Shown: positions 24,684 to 33,984 of the stretch, piece by piece
Layout of the letters: each line of letters begins with the position of its first letter
Numbering within the stretch: the first letter of the stretch is position 1
Assembly: GCA_018436785.1 (NCBI GenBank)
Contig: JAHDKR010000063.1
Span: 1-43,501, forward strand
Length of the DNA stretch: 43,501 bases
Source of the DNA: Synergistaceae bacterium
GTDB lineage: Bacteria; Synergistota; Synergistia; Synergistales; Aminobacteriaceae
Reading direction: 5' to 3'
Made by a program: the position numbers and the translations under genes
The notes under the pieces: generated by a model
What the model saw: the letters and a program-made list of their open reading frames with translations, nothing else
Database searches by the model: none
Told to the model about the DNA's origin: nothing

Positions 24684-25421
24684 ATGTCGCTCTTGATACG
24701 GAGAAGCATCACCGCACTTTTTCTTTTTTCGGCATTGCTCTTTCTTCTCATTGGAATAGAAGGGGAAAAAATCCGGTTCATGATCGCGGACATGGAGATA
24801 TTCAGACCGCCCAACCTTGGGAGTACTGAAGGTTTCTGGTCAGTCAACCCCGAGATGATCGAGCTCTTTCAAAATGCCGGACGGACAATTCCATCGTCGT
24901 TCTCCGATATCGCCAGGACATTCACCTCGGCAGGGCACGTCGCCGCCACGCTCTTCGAAGCGACAGCCGAAAACATACGGAATCTTGCCGTTTTTATCAC
25001 GGAACAGAACGCGAACATTCCCATGGAATCCGCACTGATACAGGCCGCAGCCTTTTGGAAATACTCCATTAAATACGAGGTTCCCCTCGATCTGATCGTC
25101 GCCGTCGCGCACACGGAGAGCCACTTCAACCCGGAAGCCCGTAGCGGCGCCGGCGCAGCGGGCGTCATGCAGGTGATGTGGAAGGTGCACTCCGGCCTGC
25201 TGCAAGCCAACGGGATTCTCTCCGAGGAGGAGCTCCACAATCCCGACTTGGGAATAGCGGCGGGCAGCCTTCTCCTCTCACGCTACCTGCGGACGCACGA
25301 GGACCTGCAAACCGCCCTCGGACGCTACTTCGGCGGTCCGGCGTCCGTCTACTGGAAGAAAGTGTCTCGTAACCTCGAAAAACTCCGCAAGGCGAATATC
25401 GTCGCGCCGAGCGACATCTGA
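24684..25421 (+). CDS. Lytic murein transglycosylase (SLT domain)
   Basis: A 245-residue protein. A single N-terminal hydrophobic segment (about 8-25) is a signal anchor. A linker region follows, then an SLT/lysozyme-like domain (about 125-235). The catalytic Glu is E145 in VAHTESHFNPEARSGAGAAGVMQVM, and the second motif AVGxMQ-type and the later LGIAAGSLLLSRYL and ALGRYFGG patterns are intact. Such enzymes cleave peptidoglycan glycan strands to 1,6-anhydro ends during remodelling or complex insertion. The start ATG at 24684 follows GGGAGGGG. It is probably a single-gene unit; the next gene converges on it with 35 bases between and no visible terminator. Confidence 0.9.
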   Translation: MSLLIRRSITALFLFSALLFLLIGIEGEKIRFMIADMEIFRPPNLGSTEGFWSVNPEMIELFQNAGRTIPSSFSDIARTFTSAGHVAATLFEATAENIRNLAVFITEQNANIPMESALIQAAAFWKYSIKYEVPLDLIVAVAHTESHFNPEARSGAGAAGVMQVMWKVHSGLLQANGILSEEELHNPDLGIAAGSLLLSRYLRTHEDLQTALGRYFGGPASVYWKKVSRNLEKLRKANIVAPSDI

Positions 25422-25456
25422 GAGAGCACGAAGGAAGGGAATCCGCGCGTTCGCAT

Positions 25457-25828
25457 TTACCCTTTGACGGCGATCATCCAGATTCCGGCGAGGATCGAAC
25501 CCATTCCGGCAAGCCTCCAGACGTTCACCTGTTCGGAGAAGAAAAGCGTGGAGACGGCGAGAATGAGCAGAAAGACCAACCCCGACATGAACGGGTAGGC
25601 TATGGAGAGATCCGTCCTGGTGAGCGCGGCGCTCAGAAAGACGAAGGAGACGCCGAAGCAGCCGACTCCGGCTACAGCCCAAGGGTTGAGCACGATAGAG
25701 AGCACTGCCGAGACAACTCCCCCGTCGAGAAGACTTTTCTGATGCCCGAAGGCGAACTTCATCATCGTGTTCGCCAGGGCGTTGAAGAACGCAGATCCTG
25801 CAAGAAGAAACAACGAAAGCCTGTCCAT
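25457..25828 (-). CDS. Small EamA/SMR-type membrane transporter, ArnE/ArnF-like
   Basis: A 123-residue protein with four transmembrane helices (about 3-22, 44-70, 76-94, 100-121). The pattern ALTRTDLSIAYPFMSGLVFLLILAVSTLFFSEQVNVWRLAGMGSILAGIWM is shared by ArnE/ArnF and by other EamA-type small transporters. In the aminoarabinose pathway ArnE and ArnF together are proposed to flip undecaprenyl-phosphate-Ara4N across the inner membrane. Only one such gene is seen here, and it is divergent from arnT with a shared 160-base intergenic region, so the assignment rests on neighbourhood and fold. It might work as a homodimer or with a partner elsewhere. The 160-base gap shows only weak promoter-like TATA sequences. 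Confidence 0.7.
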   Translation of the reverse strand: MDRLSLFLLAGSAFFNALANTMMKFAFGHQKSLLDGGVVSAVLSIVLNPWAVAGVGCFGVSFVFLSAALTRTDLSIAYPFMSGLVFLLILAVSTLFFSEQVNVWRLAGMGSILAGIWMIAVKG

Positions 25829-25988
25829 AGAGAAGTATCCACCCTTTCACATTTCCCCCTCCGGCTGCCGGCGGGGTATCCGGTCACGTTTCACTCCGAA
25901 GAAGTATATACTCTCCCGCGCACTACCACAAATAAGGGAACGTCATGTACAATGATGCGATTGGATCTTTTTTTGGAAGGGTGGTTCG

Positions 25989-27671
25989 ATGAAACTCTCC
26001 GAGTCGCGTTCGTTACGAAAGTATGCGCTTCTTCTCATTCTGGCCTCGTTTCTTCTCTATTTTGGCGGTCTCGGAGGCTACGGCCTTCTGGAACCGGACG
26101 AGGGGAGGTACTCCGAGATACCCCGCGAGATGCTGGAGACCGGGGATTTCGTCACTCCCCGGCTGAACTACGTCAAGTACTTCGAAAAACCCGTGCTCCA
26201 CTACTGGCTGACCGCGGCGTCCCTCGCCGTTTTCGGCGAGAACGAGTTCGCAGGTCGATTCTGGCCCGCGCTCCTCGCCCTCGGCAGCGTTCTCGCAACA
26301 TGGATTCTGGCGCGGCGCCTCTACGGTTTCCCGGCGGCATTCTTCTCCTCGCTCATCCTGGCAACCAGCCTGCTCCACTTCGCCATCGGGCGAATCAACA
26401 TCATCGATATGCCGCTCTCGTTCTTCCTGACGGCGGCGATGGCCGGCCTCTGGTTCGGGATCGATGAGACGACGGCAGAGGAAACGGCGAAGAACAGAAG
26501 GTATCTTCTCGTTTTCTACGCGGGGATGGCGCTCGCCGTCCTCTCGAAAGGGCTCATCGGCATCGTCCTCCCGGGCGGCATCCTCTTCTGGTATATTCTG
26601 CTCACACGCCGCTGGAGCCTTGTCAAGAGGGTGCTCTACATTCCCGGCATCCTCCTTTTCTTCGCGCTCACCGTCCCCTGGTTCGTCGAGGTCTGCCGCA
26701 GAAACAGCGACTTCTTCTACTTCTTTTTCATCCAGGAACACTTCCTGCGCTACGCGACGACGATGCACGGAAGGTACGCGCCCATGTGGTTTTTCATCCC
26801 CATTCTGATCGTCGGTTTCTTTCCCTGGGCGGGGCTGCTCCCCGGCGCGATCGGCTCGGCGATCCCGCTGCCGCTGCGGACCGTCGGCCGCGAGAAGCGG
26901 AACGAGCTCTTCCTCATCCTCTGGTTCGGCGTGATTCTCGTCTTTTTCTCGATTTCGAGTTCGAAGCTGATCCCGTATATCGTGCCCGCCGCGCCGCCGC
27001 TCGCGATCCTGATGGGGCGGTATCTCGTCCGCTGCATCGATGAAGAAAACGCGAAGAAGACGGGGCGCTTCCTGCTGTGGAATTCGTTGCTTCTCGTCCC
27101 CTTCATCGGCGCGCTGCTTGTCTATCCGTTCTTCAACGACCGGATCGCCGCCGGGCATCTGCTCCCCTACTCGCTCCCGATCGCAGCGGTCCTGATCCTG
27201 TTTGTCTTCTCCGGGTGGCACAGCTTCCTCCGCAGGGATTTCAGGAGACTTGCCCTCTTCCTCTGCGTGCTCTCCTTCGCGAACATGTTCGCCTTCAGCA
27301 GGGTCTTCCTTCTCTACGATTCCTTGCTTACTGCGCGCGAACTCGCGGGAAGAATCGCCGAAATCCGAAACGACGGCGACATCGTCGTCCAGTTCGCAAA
27401 CTACGACCAGGGGCTCCCCTTCTATCTGAAACAGCGGATCGTGCTGGTCAACTACATGGGGGAACTCGAGTTCGGGGCGCTTCAGGAGAACGATCCCTCC
27501 TGGTTCATCGACGGGAAGGGGCTCGCCGAGCTTTGGACGGGCGACCGGCGCGTCATCCTGGTCGTCAACAGCGACCACAAGGAGTATGTCGCGCAGCAGA
27601 CTGGGCTTTCGCTTCCGGAACCTTTAGCCGAGACTGCAAAGCGCCTCGTCTTCGTCAACCGCAAGGAATAA
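25989..27671 (+). CDS. arnT: ArnT-like glycosyltransferase (GT83/GT39 family), 4-amino-4-deoxy-L-arabinose transferase
   Basis: A 560-residue inner-membrane enzyme with about twelve hydrophobic helices and a C-terminal periplasmic domain (about 440-560). The first periplasmic loop has LLEPDEGRYSEIPREML (about 34-50), whose acidic pair is the conserved catalytic or metal site of this fold, and RLNYVKYFEKPVLHYWLTA follows. ArnT moves aminoarabinose from undecaprenyl phosphate onto lipid A. The length is close to enteric ArnT (about 550). Four further arn-type genes follow on the same strand, which supports this role over a generic dolichyl-type mannosyltransferase. The start ATG is preceded by GGAAGGGTGG. 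The acceptor in this organism is not known. Confidence 0.85.
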   Translation: MKLSESRSLRKYALLLILASFLLYFGGLGGYGLLEPDEGRYSEIPREMLETGDFVTPRLNYVKYFEKPVLHYWLTAASLAVFGENEFAGRFWPALLALGSVLATWILARRLYGFPAAFFSSLILATSLLHFAIGRINIIDMPLSFFLTAAMAGLWFGIDETTAEETAKNRRYLLVFYAGMALAVLSKGLIGIVLPGGILFWYILLTRRWSLVKRVLYIPGILLFFALTVPWFVEVCRRNSDFFYFFFIQEHFLRYATTMHGRYAPMWFFIPILIVGFFPWAGLLPGAIGSAIPLPLRTVGREKRNELFLILWFGVILVFFSISSSKLIPYIVPAAPPLAILMGRYLVRCIDEENAKKTGRFLLWNSLLLVPFIGALLVYPFFNDRIAAGHLLPYSLPIAAVLILFVFSGWHSFLRRDFRRLALFLCVLSFANMFAFSRVFLLYDSLLTARELAGRIAEIRNDGDIVVQFANYDQGLPFYLKQRIVLVNYMGELEFGALQENDPSWFIDGKGLAELWTGDRRVILVVNSDHKEYVAQQTGLSLPEPLAETAKRLVFVNRKE

Positions 27672-27697
27672 CCCGCACCGGCGCGGTACATGGTAGC

Positions 27698-27718
27698 ACC
27701 CGGGCGGCGCCCGGGTGG
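27698..27718 (+). promoter_or_regulatory. GC-rich hairpin between arnT and arnC
   Basis: CACCCGGGC (27698-27706) and its complement (27710-27718) pair around a three-base loop, followed by a smaller TGCTC/GAGCA hairpin. There is no T-run, so full termination is unlikely. It may tune the amounts of arnT and downstream products. Confidence 0.5.
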
Positions 27719-27769
27719 GAGTATTTGCTCTTCATGAGCAACCATCCCGGAAGGAGAAGGGAAATAACA

Positions 27770-28708
27770 ATGTCCGAATCATGCGTTCTCTCTGTCATCG
27801 TACCGGTCTACAACGAGGAGGAGTCTCTCCCCTATCTCTGCCCGAGGCTGCTGAAGACGCTCGATGGAATGCATCGTCCCTACGAGATCATCTTCGTCAA
27901 CGACGGAAGCAGGGACGCCTCCCTGAAGATGCTGCTCGACTTTCACAAGGCCAATCCGGGGAAGGTGCGCGTCGTCGACTTCAACGGCAACTTCGGGCAG
28001 CATATGGCGATCATGGCCGGATTCGATCATTCGCGGGGAGACGTCATCGTGACGCTCGACGCCGACCTCCAGAACCCGCCCGAAGAGATACCAAATCTTG
28101 TGGCGAAGATCGACGAGGGGCACGACGTCGTGGGAACAATCCGCCAGAACCGCCAGGATCCGAAGTTCCGCAAGATGGCTTCGCGCATGGTCAACGCCAT
28201 CACCAACAAGATCACGGGGCTTCGGCTGAACGACTACGGCTGCATGCTCCGGGCCTACCGGCGCGATATCGTGAATATCATCAACCAGAGCTGCGAGAGC
28301 ACGACCTTCATCCCCGCGCTGGCGCAGAAGTTCGCCGTCAACCCGGTCGAAATCCCTGTGGGGCATACGGAGCGGGAACACGGCACGTCCAAGTACAGCA
28401 TCTTCCGCCTCATCCGGCTCAACTTCGACCTGATGACGGGGTTCTCTCTCTTCCCGCTTCAGGCGGTGACGATGATCGGCATCGTCGTCTCCGCGCTGAG
28501 CTTCGTCTTCGCACTCTACCTGCTGCTCCGCAGAATCATCGTCGGCCCGGAAGCGGAGGGCGTCTTCACGCTGCTCAACATCAACTTTTTCCTGATGGGC
28601 ATCACCATGTCCTGCGTCGGCATCACGGGAGAGTATATCGGACGCATCTACCAGGAGGTCCGCAAACGCCCCCGCTACGTCATCCGCAGGGAGTGGAACG
28701 ATGAGTAA
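27770..28708 (+). CDS. arnC: ArnC-like undecaprenyl-phosphate aminoarabinose (formyl) transferase, GT2
   Basis: A 312-residue membrane-linked glycosyltransferase. The N-terminal GT-A domain has VIVPVYNEEESLP, FVNDGSRDAS, TLDADLQNPPEEI with the metal-binding DxD-type site and the GTSKYSIFRLIRLNFDLMTGFS acceptor region. Two C-terminal transmembrane helices (about 230-290) follow. It would transfer 4-deoxy-4-formamido-L-arabinose from UDP to undecaprenyl phosphate on the cytoplasmic face. The fold is shared with DPM1-like enzymes; the adjacent arnA and arnD genes decide the name. The ATG at 27770 follows AAGGAGAAGGG. The stop overlaps the next start by eight bases (28701-28708). Confidence 0.88.
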   Translation: MSESCVLSVIVPVYNEEESLPYLCPRLLKTLDGMHRPYEIIFVNDGSRDASLKMLLDFHKANPGKVRVVDFNGNFGQHMAIMAGFDHSRGDVIVTLDADLQNPPEEIPNLVAKIDEGHDVVGTIRQNRQDPKFRKMASRMVNAITNKITGLRLNDYGCMLRAYRRDIVNIINQSCESTTFIPALAQKFAVNPVEIPVGHTEREHGTSKYSIFRLIRLNFDLMTGFSLFPLQAVTMIGIVVSALSFVFALYLLLRRIIVGPEAEGVFTLLNINFFLMGITMSCVGITGEYIGRIYQEVRKRPRYVIRREWNDE

Positions 28709-29630
28709 CCTCCGCGCCGCCGTCTTCGCCTACAGCGAGGTCGGGCACACATGCCTGAAGGAGCTGCTGCGTCAGGGGACGTCGGTTCAGGCCGTTTTTA
28801 CCCACGAAGACAACCCGGCGGAAACGCTCTGGTTCCCCTCGGTAGCGGCGCTCGCGCGGGAAGCGGGAATCCCCGTCTTCACCCCGGACTCTCTCGGCGA
28901 CGAGGAGTACGCGATGCTGCTCTCTCTGCGCCCCGACGTCATCTTCTCTTTCTACTACCGCTCGATGATCCCCGAGCGCTTCCTCTCGATCCCGCCGAAG
29001 GGGGCCTTCAACATGCACGGCTCGCTGCTGCCGAAGTACAGGGGACGGGCCTGCGTCAACTGGGCCGTCCTCAACGGCGAGACGGTAACCGGCGCGACGC
29101 TCCACCACATGGTACGACGAGCCGACGCGGGGGATATCGTCGACCGGGAGGCTGTGCCCATCCTCCCCGACGATACGGCGCTCGACGTCTCCCGGAAAGT
29201 GGCCGAAGCCGCAGGGATCATCCTGGAGCGGACGCTTCCCTCAATCGCCCTCGGCGCCGCGCCGCGGACCCCGCAAAACGAGGGAGAGGCGACATACTTC
29301 GGCCGCAGGACGCCCGCGGACGGCGTGATCGACTGGGCGGAGAGCGCCGTACGGATTCACAACCTGGTCCGCGCGGTGACGCGCCCCTTTCCAGGCGCCT
29401 TCACCTTTCTCCGGGGCAAGAAGCTCTTCATCTGGAAGACGCAGACCGGGGAGCATCCGTCTTTCGATACGCCTCCGGGAACGGTGCTCTCGGAGGATCC
29501 GCTCCGCATTTTCACAGGACGGGGTGTTCTTCGTCTCCTCGAATGGCAGTTCGAGGACTCCCGGGCGCAATCACCGGGCGCAGGAGATATTCTGGGCAAA
29601 GAGCCGGAGGGCGAAACGCGCCCTTCGTGA
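28701..29630 (+). CDS. arnA: UDP-aminoarabinose formyltransferase (ArnA N-terminal half as a separate protein)
   Basis: A 309-residue methionyl-tRNA-formyltransferase-like enzyme. The catalytic triad is visible as N104 and H106 in FNMHGSLLPKYRGR and D142 in RRADAGDIV; these correspond to the Asn, His and Asp of the E. coli ArnA formyltransferase domain. A C-terminal barrel-like domain (about 205-300) follows. It would formylate UDP-Ara4N using 10-formyl-tetrahydrofolate. In E. coli this domain is fused to the decarboxylase; here the two halves are separate genes with a 75-base gap. The overlap with the arnC stop indicates coupled translation. Confidence 0.85.
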   Translation: MSNLRAAVFAYSEVGHTCLKELLRQGTSVQAVFTHEDNPAETLWFPSVAALAREAGIPVFTPDSLGDEEYAMLLSLRPDVIFSFYYRSMIPERFLSIPPKGAFNMHGSLLPKYRGRACVNWAVLNGETVTGATLHHMVRRADAGDIVDREAVPILPDDTALDVSRKVAEAAGIILERTLPSIALGAAPRTPQNEGEATYFGRRTPADGVIDWAESAVRIHNLVRAVTRPFPGAFTFLRGKKLFIWKTQTGEHPSFDTPPGTVLSEDPLRIFTGRGVLRLLEWQFEDSRAQSPGAGDILGKEPEGETRPS

Positions 29631-29705
29631 TATACTCTCGTGGCGACTTTTTTCAACGAACGAACCATCCCGCACAACGCGGGGAACACGCAGGGAGGTT
29701 TCTCT

Positions 29706-30737
29706 ATGAACATTCTGATTCTCGGGGCTAACGGCTTCATCGGCTCCCATCTCATCAAGGGGGTCTTGGAGAGTACGGACTGGCGGATCAACGCTTTCGA
29801 TCTTTCGGGGACAAACCTTGAGCAGTACCGGGACAGCACGCACTTCTCCTTTACGCAGGGCGACATCTTCACCGCGGACGAATGGCTGAAAAAGGCAGTG
29901 GAAACAGCCGACGTCGTCCTGCCGCTCGCGGGCATCGCAAAGCCCTCCTACTACCTCAGCAAACCATTGTGGACCTTTGAACTCGACTTCGAGCAGAACC
30001 TCAAGATCGTCCGCATGTGCGTCGCCGCGGATAAAAGAGTCATCTTTCCCTCCACTTCGGAAGTCTACGGCATGAGCACAGACACCGTCCTCAAGGAGGA
30101 AGAAAGCCCGCTCATCGTCGGCCCGATCAACAAGATGCGCTGGATCTACAGCTGCGGCAAGCAGATGATGGACAGGGTCATCGTCGCCTACGGGCAGGAG
30201 AAGGGGCTGCGCTACACGCTCTTCCGCCCGTTCAACTGGATCGGCCCCCGCCTCGACACCTTCAAGGACGCCGAGGAGCGCACCGCCCGCTCCATCACGC
30301 AGATGGTCTACGACGTGCTCTCCGGACGGGGGATCACCCTTGTCAACGGCGGAGAGCAGATGCGGAGCTTCACGCACATCTCCGACGGCGTCGCGGCGCT
30401 GATGGCCATACTCGCCGACGAAAAAGCGAGCAACGGGAAGATCTTCAACATCGGCAACCCGGCGAACAACGCATCCATCAAGGAGTTGGCCCACATTATC
30501 ATCGACGTGATGAAAGAGATCCCCTCCTTCCGGGAGGCCGCTGAAAAGACCGCCGTGACGGTGATGCCCGCCGAACAGTATTACGGCAACGGCTACGACG
30601 ACATGAAGAACCGCGTTCCTTCGATTCAGGCCATCGGCGCCGCGCTCGGCTGGAAGCCGCTCGTGCCGCTCCGCGAGGCCGTGGCGATGACTGTGGCGAG
30701 CTACCTTGATTCAGGAGAGGAGCAGAAGCGTGGTTGA
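29706..30737 (+). CDS. arnA: UDP-glucuronate decarboxylase/dehydrogenase (ArnA C-terminal half as a separate protein)
   Basis: A 343-residue short-chain dehydrogenase. The Rossmann motif is GANGFIGSH (8-15), the catalytic Glu is E119 in STSEVYGM, the Tyr/Lys pair is Y148/K152 in IYSCGKQMMDR, and R303 in YYGNGYDDMKNRVPSI matches the Arg that defines the ArnA decarboxylase. The long block RYTLFRPFNWIGPRLD is almost the ArnA signature. It would oxidise and decarboxylate UDP-glucuronate to UDP-4-ketopentose. The ATG at 29706 follows GGGAGG. The aminotransferase ArnB, which would act next, is not in the window. The stop overlaps arnD by eight bases. Confidence 0.9.
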   Translation: MNILILGANGFIGSHLIKGVLESTDWRINAFDLSGTNLEQYRDSTHFSFTQGDIFTADEWLKKAVETADVVLPLAGIAKPSYYLSKPLWTFELDFEQNLKIVRMCVAADKRVIFPSTSEVYGMSTDTVLKEEESPLIVGPINKMRWIYSCGKQMMDRVIVAYGQEKGLRYTLFRPFNWIGPRLDTFKDAEERTARSITQMVYDVLSGRGITLVNGGEQMRSFTHISDGVAALMAILADEKASNGKIFNIGNPANNASIKELAHIIIDVMKEIPSFREAAEKTAVTVMPAEQYYGNGYDDMKNRVPSIQAIGAALGWKPLVPLREAVAMTVASYLDSGEEQKRG

Positions 30738-31650
30738 TACGGTGCTCGTCCTCAAGACGGACGTCGATACGCTGAGAGGCTACCGCGAGGGCGTCCCCCG
30801 ACTCCTGGAGATCTTCCGCGCCAGGAAGATGCGAGCCTCGTTCTTCTTCTCCTTCGGTCCGGATAACTCCGGCAAGGCGATCCGGCGTATCTTCAAAAAA
30901 GGGTTCCTGCAGAAGATGCGGCGTACCAAGGCCGCCTCGGCGTACGGACTCCGCACCCTGCTCTACGGCACGCTGCTTCCGGCGCCGAAAATAGTGGAGA
31001 GCGAGCCGAGCGTCTTCATCCGGGCTGTCGAGGAGGGACACGACTGCGGCATTCACAGCTGGGACCACGTCCACTGGCACGACAACCTTTCAAAAATGAG
31101 CGAGGAGCAGATACGCGGGGAGTTTCGAAAGGCGATGGAGCTCTTCGAGCGGTACGCAAGGAGAACGGCGAAAAGCTGCGCCGCGCCCGGCTGGCAGGTC
31201 ACGCCCGCGAGCCTCGCCGTGCAGGACGAACTGGGCTTCGATTATTGCAGCGACGTCCGCGGGAGCGGATACGCCTTCCGTCCGCGCATGCGAGGGCGTA
31301 CCTTCAAGACGCTCCAAATCCCCACAACGCTTCCCACTCTCGACGAAGTGCTCGGCGACGTTCCGGGGGACAGGATCAACGATCATTACATGGAGCTTCT
31401 TCAGCCCGGGCTGAACGTGCACACCATCCACGCGGAGATGGAGGGGGGCGGACAGAGCGCGCTCTTCGAGGAGCTGCTGGACCGCTGCGTGAAGAGAGGC
31501 GTCGTCTTCAAGACGCTCGACGACATCGCCCTGGAGATTTCATTGAAGAAACCGATCATCCACACGTGCGACGTCGTCGCCGGAGAAACTCCCGGCCGCT
31601 GGGGGACGGTTTCCGTCCAACGGTGCGCCCGCGAAGAAACGGCGGACTAA
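30730..31650 (+). CDS. arnD: ArnD-like polysaccharide deacetylase family deformylase
   Basis: A 306-residue enzyme of the carbohydrate esterase 4 fold. It opens with VLKTDVDTLRG, containing the Asp of motif 1, and has the metal-binding HSWDHVHWHD stretch (about 103-112), the CAAPGWQVTP region and a late NVHTIHAEMEG segment, all typical of ArnD. It would remove the formyl group from undecaprenyl-phosphate-Ara4FN, driving the pathway forward before flipping. The start is a GTG at 30730 after GGAGAGGAG, overlapping the previous stop by eight bases. It is the last gene of the arn operon and is followed by a terminator. Confidence 0.88.
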   Translation: MVDTVLVLKTDVDTLRGYREGVPRLLEIFRARKMRASFFFSFGPDNSGKAIRRIFKKGFLQKMRRTKAASAYGLRTLLYGTLLPAPKIVESEPSVFIRAVEEGHDCGIHSWDHVHWHDNLSKMSEEQIRGEFRKAMELFERYARRTAKSCAAPGWQVTPASLAVQDELGFDYCSDVRGSGYAFRPRMRGRTFKTLQIPTTLPTLDEVLGDVPGDRINDHYMELLQPGLNVHTIHAEMEGGGQSALFEELLDRCVKRGVVFKTLDDIALEISLKKPIIHTCDVVAGETPGRWGTVSVQRCAREETAD

Positions 31651-31680
31651 AAAAGAGGGGGCCAGCAAGCCCCCTCTTCT
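31649..31680. terminator. Bidirectional terminator between arnD and the chemoreceptor gene
   Basis: The stem AAGAGGGGGC / GCCCCCTCTT with a short loop is flanked by a run of A on the left, which is a T-run for the minus strand, and by TTCTGT on the right. It serves the minus-strand chemoreceptor gene well and arnD probably. Confidence 0.8.
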
Positions 31681-31691
31681 GTACTCCGTAT

Positions 31692-33722
31692 TTATTTGAC
31701 TGGAACGAGCCCTCCGCCCTGAACACCGTCTTCGTCATCCACTTTGAAACGCTCCGAGATCCGGCGCAGATCCTCTGCGGTCTCGCTGACCTCCTGCGAG
31801 CTGGTCGCGACGTTCTCCATAGCCGCGGCGGTCTCCTCCATGGCGGCCGCCATGCTCTGCACGTTGTCGTCCGTGCTCTCCATCACCGTAGCGCTGGCGT
31901 TGATCAAGGCGATGACCTTGTCGGACTTGGCGACCTCCTCGTCGGTCGTCTTAATGATCTTACGAACATCCGCGATGGAGCTCTCGATCGCACTTTTTAT
32001 TTTTCGAAGCGCATCGCCTGCGTCGTGCGCGACTGAAACGCCCTCCATAACCCCTTCCTGGCTCTTCTGCATGGAGGAGACGGCGGAGCGGGTTCCCTCA
32101 AGGATTTTGGCTACGAGTTCGGAGACCTCCTGCGCCCCCTTCTGGGACTGCTCGGCAAGCTTCCGCACCTCTTCGGCCACAACGGCGAAACCGCGTCCGG
32201 CCTCGCCTGCCCGGGCGGCCTCGATCGCCGCGTTCAGGGCGAGCAGGTTCGTCTGGTCGGCGATTCCGGTGATCGTCTCGCCGACGACGCCGATACGCGC
32301 CGAGAACGTGTCCAGCTGCGCAAGAAACGCTTCCGTCTCGGAGACGGCGTCCTTCACCGATTCCATCTGCGTTATGGTTTTTTCGACGGTTTCCCTGCCC
32401 TGGAGCGCAGCCTCCGCCATCTCCTCGGAGTTCTTATCAGCTCTTGACGCAAGGTTTTGCGCTATCTGTATCAGACTGCTCATTTCGAGCATCACCATCG
32501 AGGCTTCGACAGTGTCTTTTCGTCCGTTCCTCGTCTTCTCCGCAAGCGTCGCGTTACTCTCCGCCATCTCGCTGACCGTGCTCGTCACCTCTTCGGTCGA
32601 GGCGGCCGTCTCCTCGGAGAGCGCGGAAAGGGTCACCGCCTTCTCCTTCAAATCGTGCACCATCTCGCGTTGGACGCGGATCATATCCGCGAGCGCGTCG
32701 GCCATTCGCCCGATTTCATCCTTCGTCGCAATGTTGAAGTCGCTCCTGAGAATCGTGAGATCGCCGCCCTTCGCCCTCTCGGCAAGACGCTGGACAGTCT
32801 GCACGGGCCGGGCGATCGAGTTGCCTATGAGGAGGGAGATGATCGCGAAAGCGATAATGACGAAGGCGACGATGATCACAATCGTCCACGAAAGATCGAC
32901 TGCCGTCGCCTTGATCTCCCGTTCCAGGACGGTGACTGCGAACGTCCAGCCGGGCGATCCCGCGATAGGGGCGAAGAAGACGTATGCCGGAGTCCCGTCG
33001 AATCGTTTGTGCAGCTCGTAACCGGTCTCTTTTGCGGCCATCCTCTTCCATACCGTCGTATACGCCGCATCCTGACGCACGTCGAACTTCCCGATATGCT
33101 CCTTGTCGCGATGCGCGGCGACGATGCCGCCGCCGTCGACGATCCATCCGAACCCGGTCTCGCCCACCCGGACTGCGCCGACAAGCTCCTGCAGGTTCTG
33201 CAGAAGCACCGTCGCGGCGAAGACTCCGGCAGGTTTGCCGTCCGCGCCCGGAACGGCGTGCGCAATGACGACGACGACGTTGCCTGTTGCCAGAGAGACG
33301 ACCGGGTCGGAAATCGCGTACTGCTTCCCGCCGCTCATAAGCTCTTTGAAATACGGTCTCTGTGAGATGTCCGCAGTCGTCCCCCCCGTTCCCTTGACTC
33401 GTCCGTCGGTACCGGAGATGAAGAGCATTTCGAAAAGACGGTGGTGCTTTTTCATCTGGCCTTCAAGAAAGGCTTCGGCATTCTTCCACTCGAGCGAACG
33501 AACCACGTCCATCCCCGCGAACGCTCCCGTCAGATTCACCATGTTGTCCAGCCACTCCGACAGACCGACGGAGCTCGCCCTCGAAATCTGCAGGGCCATA
33601 TCTTCGGTAAGGTCGGTCACCTTGCCGTCGACGCGAGCGTAGAGCGTCACTCCCATAATCGTCATAAACACAATGGTCGCTGCAATAAATGATGCCATGA
33701 TCTCCGTCCGTATGCTCTTCAA
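31692..33722 (-). CDS. Methyl-accepting chemotaxis protein with dCACHE sensor
   Basis: A 676-residue receptor. A transmembrane helix (about 9-29) is followed by a periplasmic double-CACHE domain (about 35-275), with patterns [23 protein letters not shown] and [23 protein letters not shown] second helix (about 283-306), a HAMP domain (about 307-360) and a long signalling coiled coil follow. The conserved hairpin tip is [43 protein letters not shown] (about 490-532). Such dCACHE domains often bind amino acids or organic acids. There is no C-terminal CheR-binding pentapeptide. The start appears to be TTG at 33722 behind AAAGGATGGTGG; an ATG eight codons later is too close to its nearest ribosome site. 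No chemotaxis operon is adjacent. Confidence 0.92.
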   Translation of the reverse strand: MKSIRTEIMASFIAATIVFMTIMGVTLYARVDGKVTDLTEDMALQISRASSVGLSEWLDNMVNLTGAFAGMDVVRSLEWKNAEAFLEGQMKKHHRLFEMLFISGTDGRVKGTGGTTADISQRPYFKELMSGGKQYAISDPVVSLATGNVVVVIAHAVPGADGKPAGVFAATVLLQNLQELVGAVRVGETGFGWIVDGGGIVAAHRDKEHIGKFDVRQDAAYTTVWKRMAAKETGYELHKRFDGTPAYVFFAPIAGSPGWTFAVTVLEREIKATAVDLSWTIVIIVAFVIIAFAIISLLIGNSIARPVQTVQRLAERAKGGDLTILRSDFNIATKDEIGRMADALADMIRVQREMVHDLKEKAVTLSALSEETAASTEEVTSTVSEMAESNATLAEKTRNGRKDTVEASMVMLEMSSLIQIAQNLASRADKNSEEMAEAALQGRETVEKTITQMESVKDAVSETEAFLAQLDTFSARIGVVGETITGIADQTNLLALNAAIEAARAGEAGRGFAVVAEEVRKLAEQSQKGAQEVSELVAKILEGTRSAVSSMQKSQEGVMEGVSVAHDAGDALRKIKSAIESSIADVRKIIKTTDEEVAKSDKVIALINASATVMESTDDNVQSMAAAMEETAAAMENVATSSQEVSETAEDLRRISERFKVDDEDGVQGGGLVPVK

Positions 33723-33984
33723 CGCCCATCCACCATCCTTTCAGCCGTCTCTTACAACGCCGTCTCCTTCACCGCAGGATTCTCGAAGGCGTTTTTGCAC
33801 GCCTGTATCGCTCACAACCTCTTCCCGCATTTCAAAATAGATATAGAGCGCACGCTGATTTTCTGCTAGTATAGCCTAAGAAACGCAAGAGGAATAGTCT
33901 CGGAAAAGAGAGGAGGTTTATTTCCCGGCGCCATTCCGAAGGCAATAAATAGATAGAGCATTCTACATTCAAGGAGGAAAAATC

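Noticed and set aside
33723..33984. Cyclic-di-GMP (GEMM) riboswitch upstream of the chemoreceptor or DUF2993 gene
   Set aside because: I looked for the conserved GGACGCAAAGCC-type core in both orientations and did not see it. Only small GC-rich hairpins such as GGCGT/ACGCC are present.
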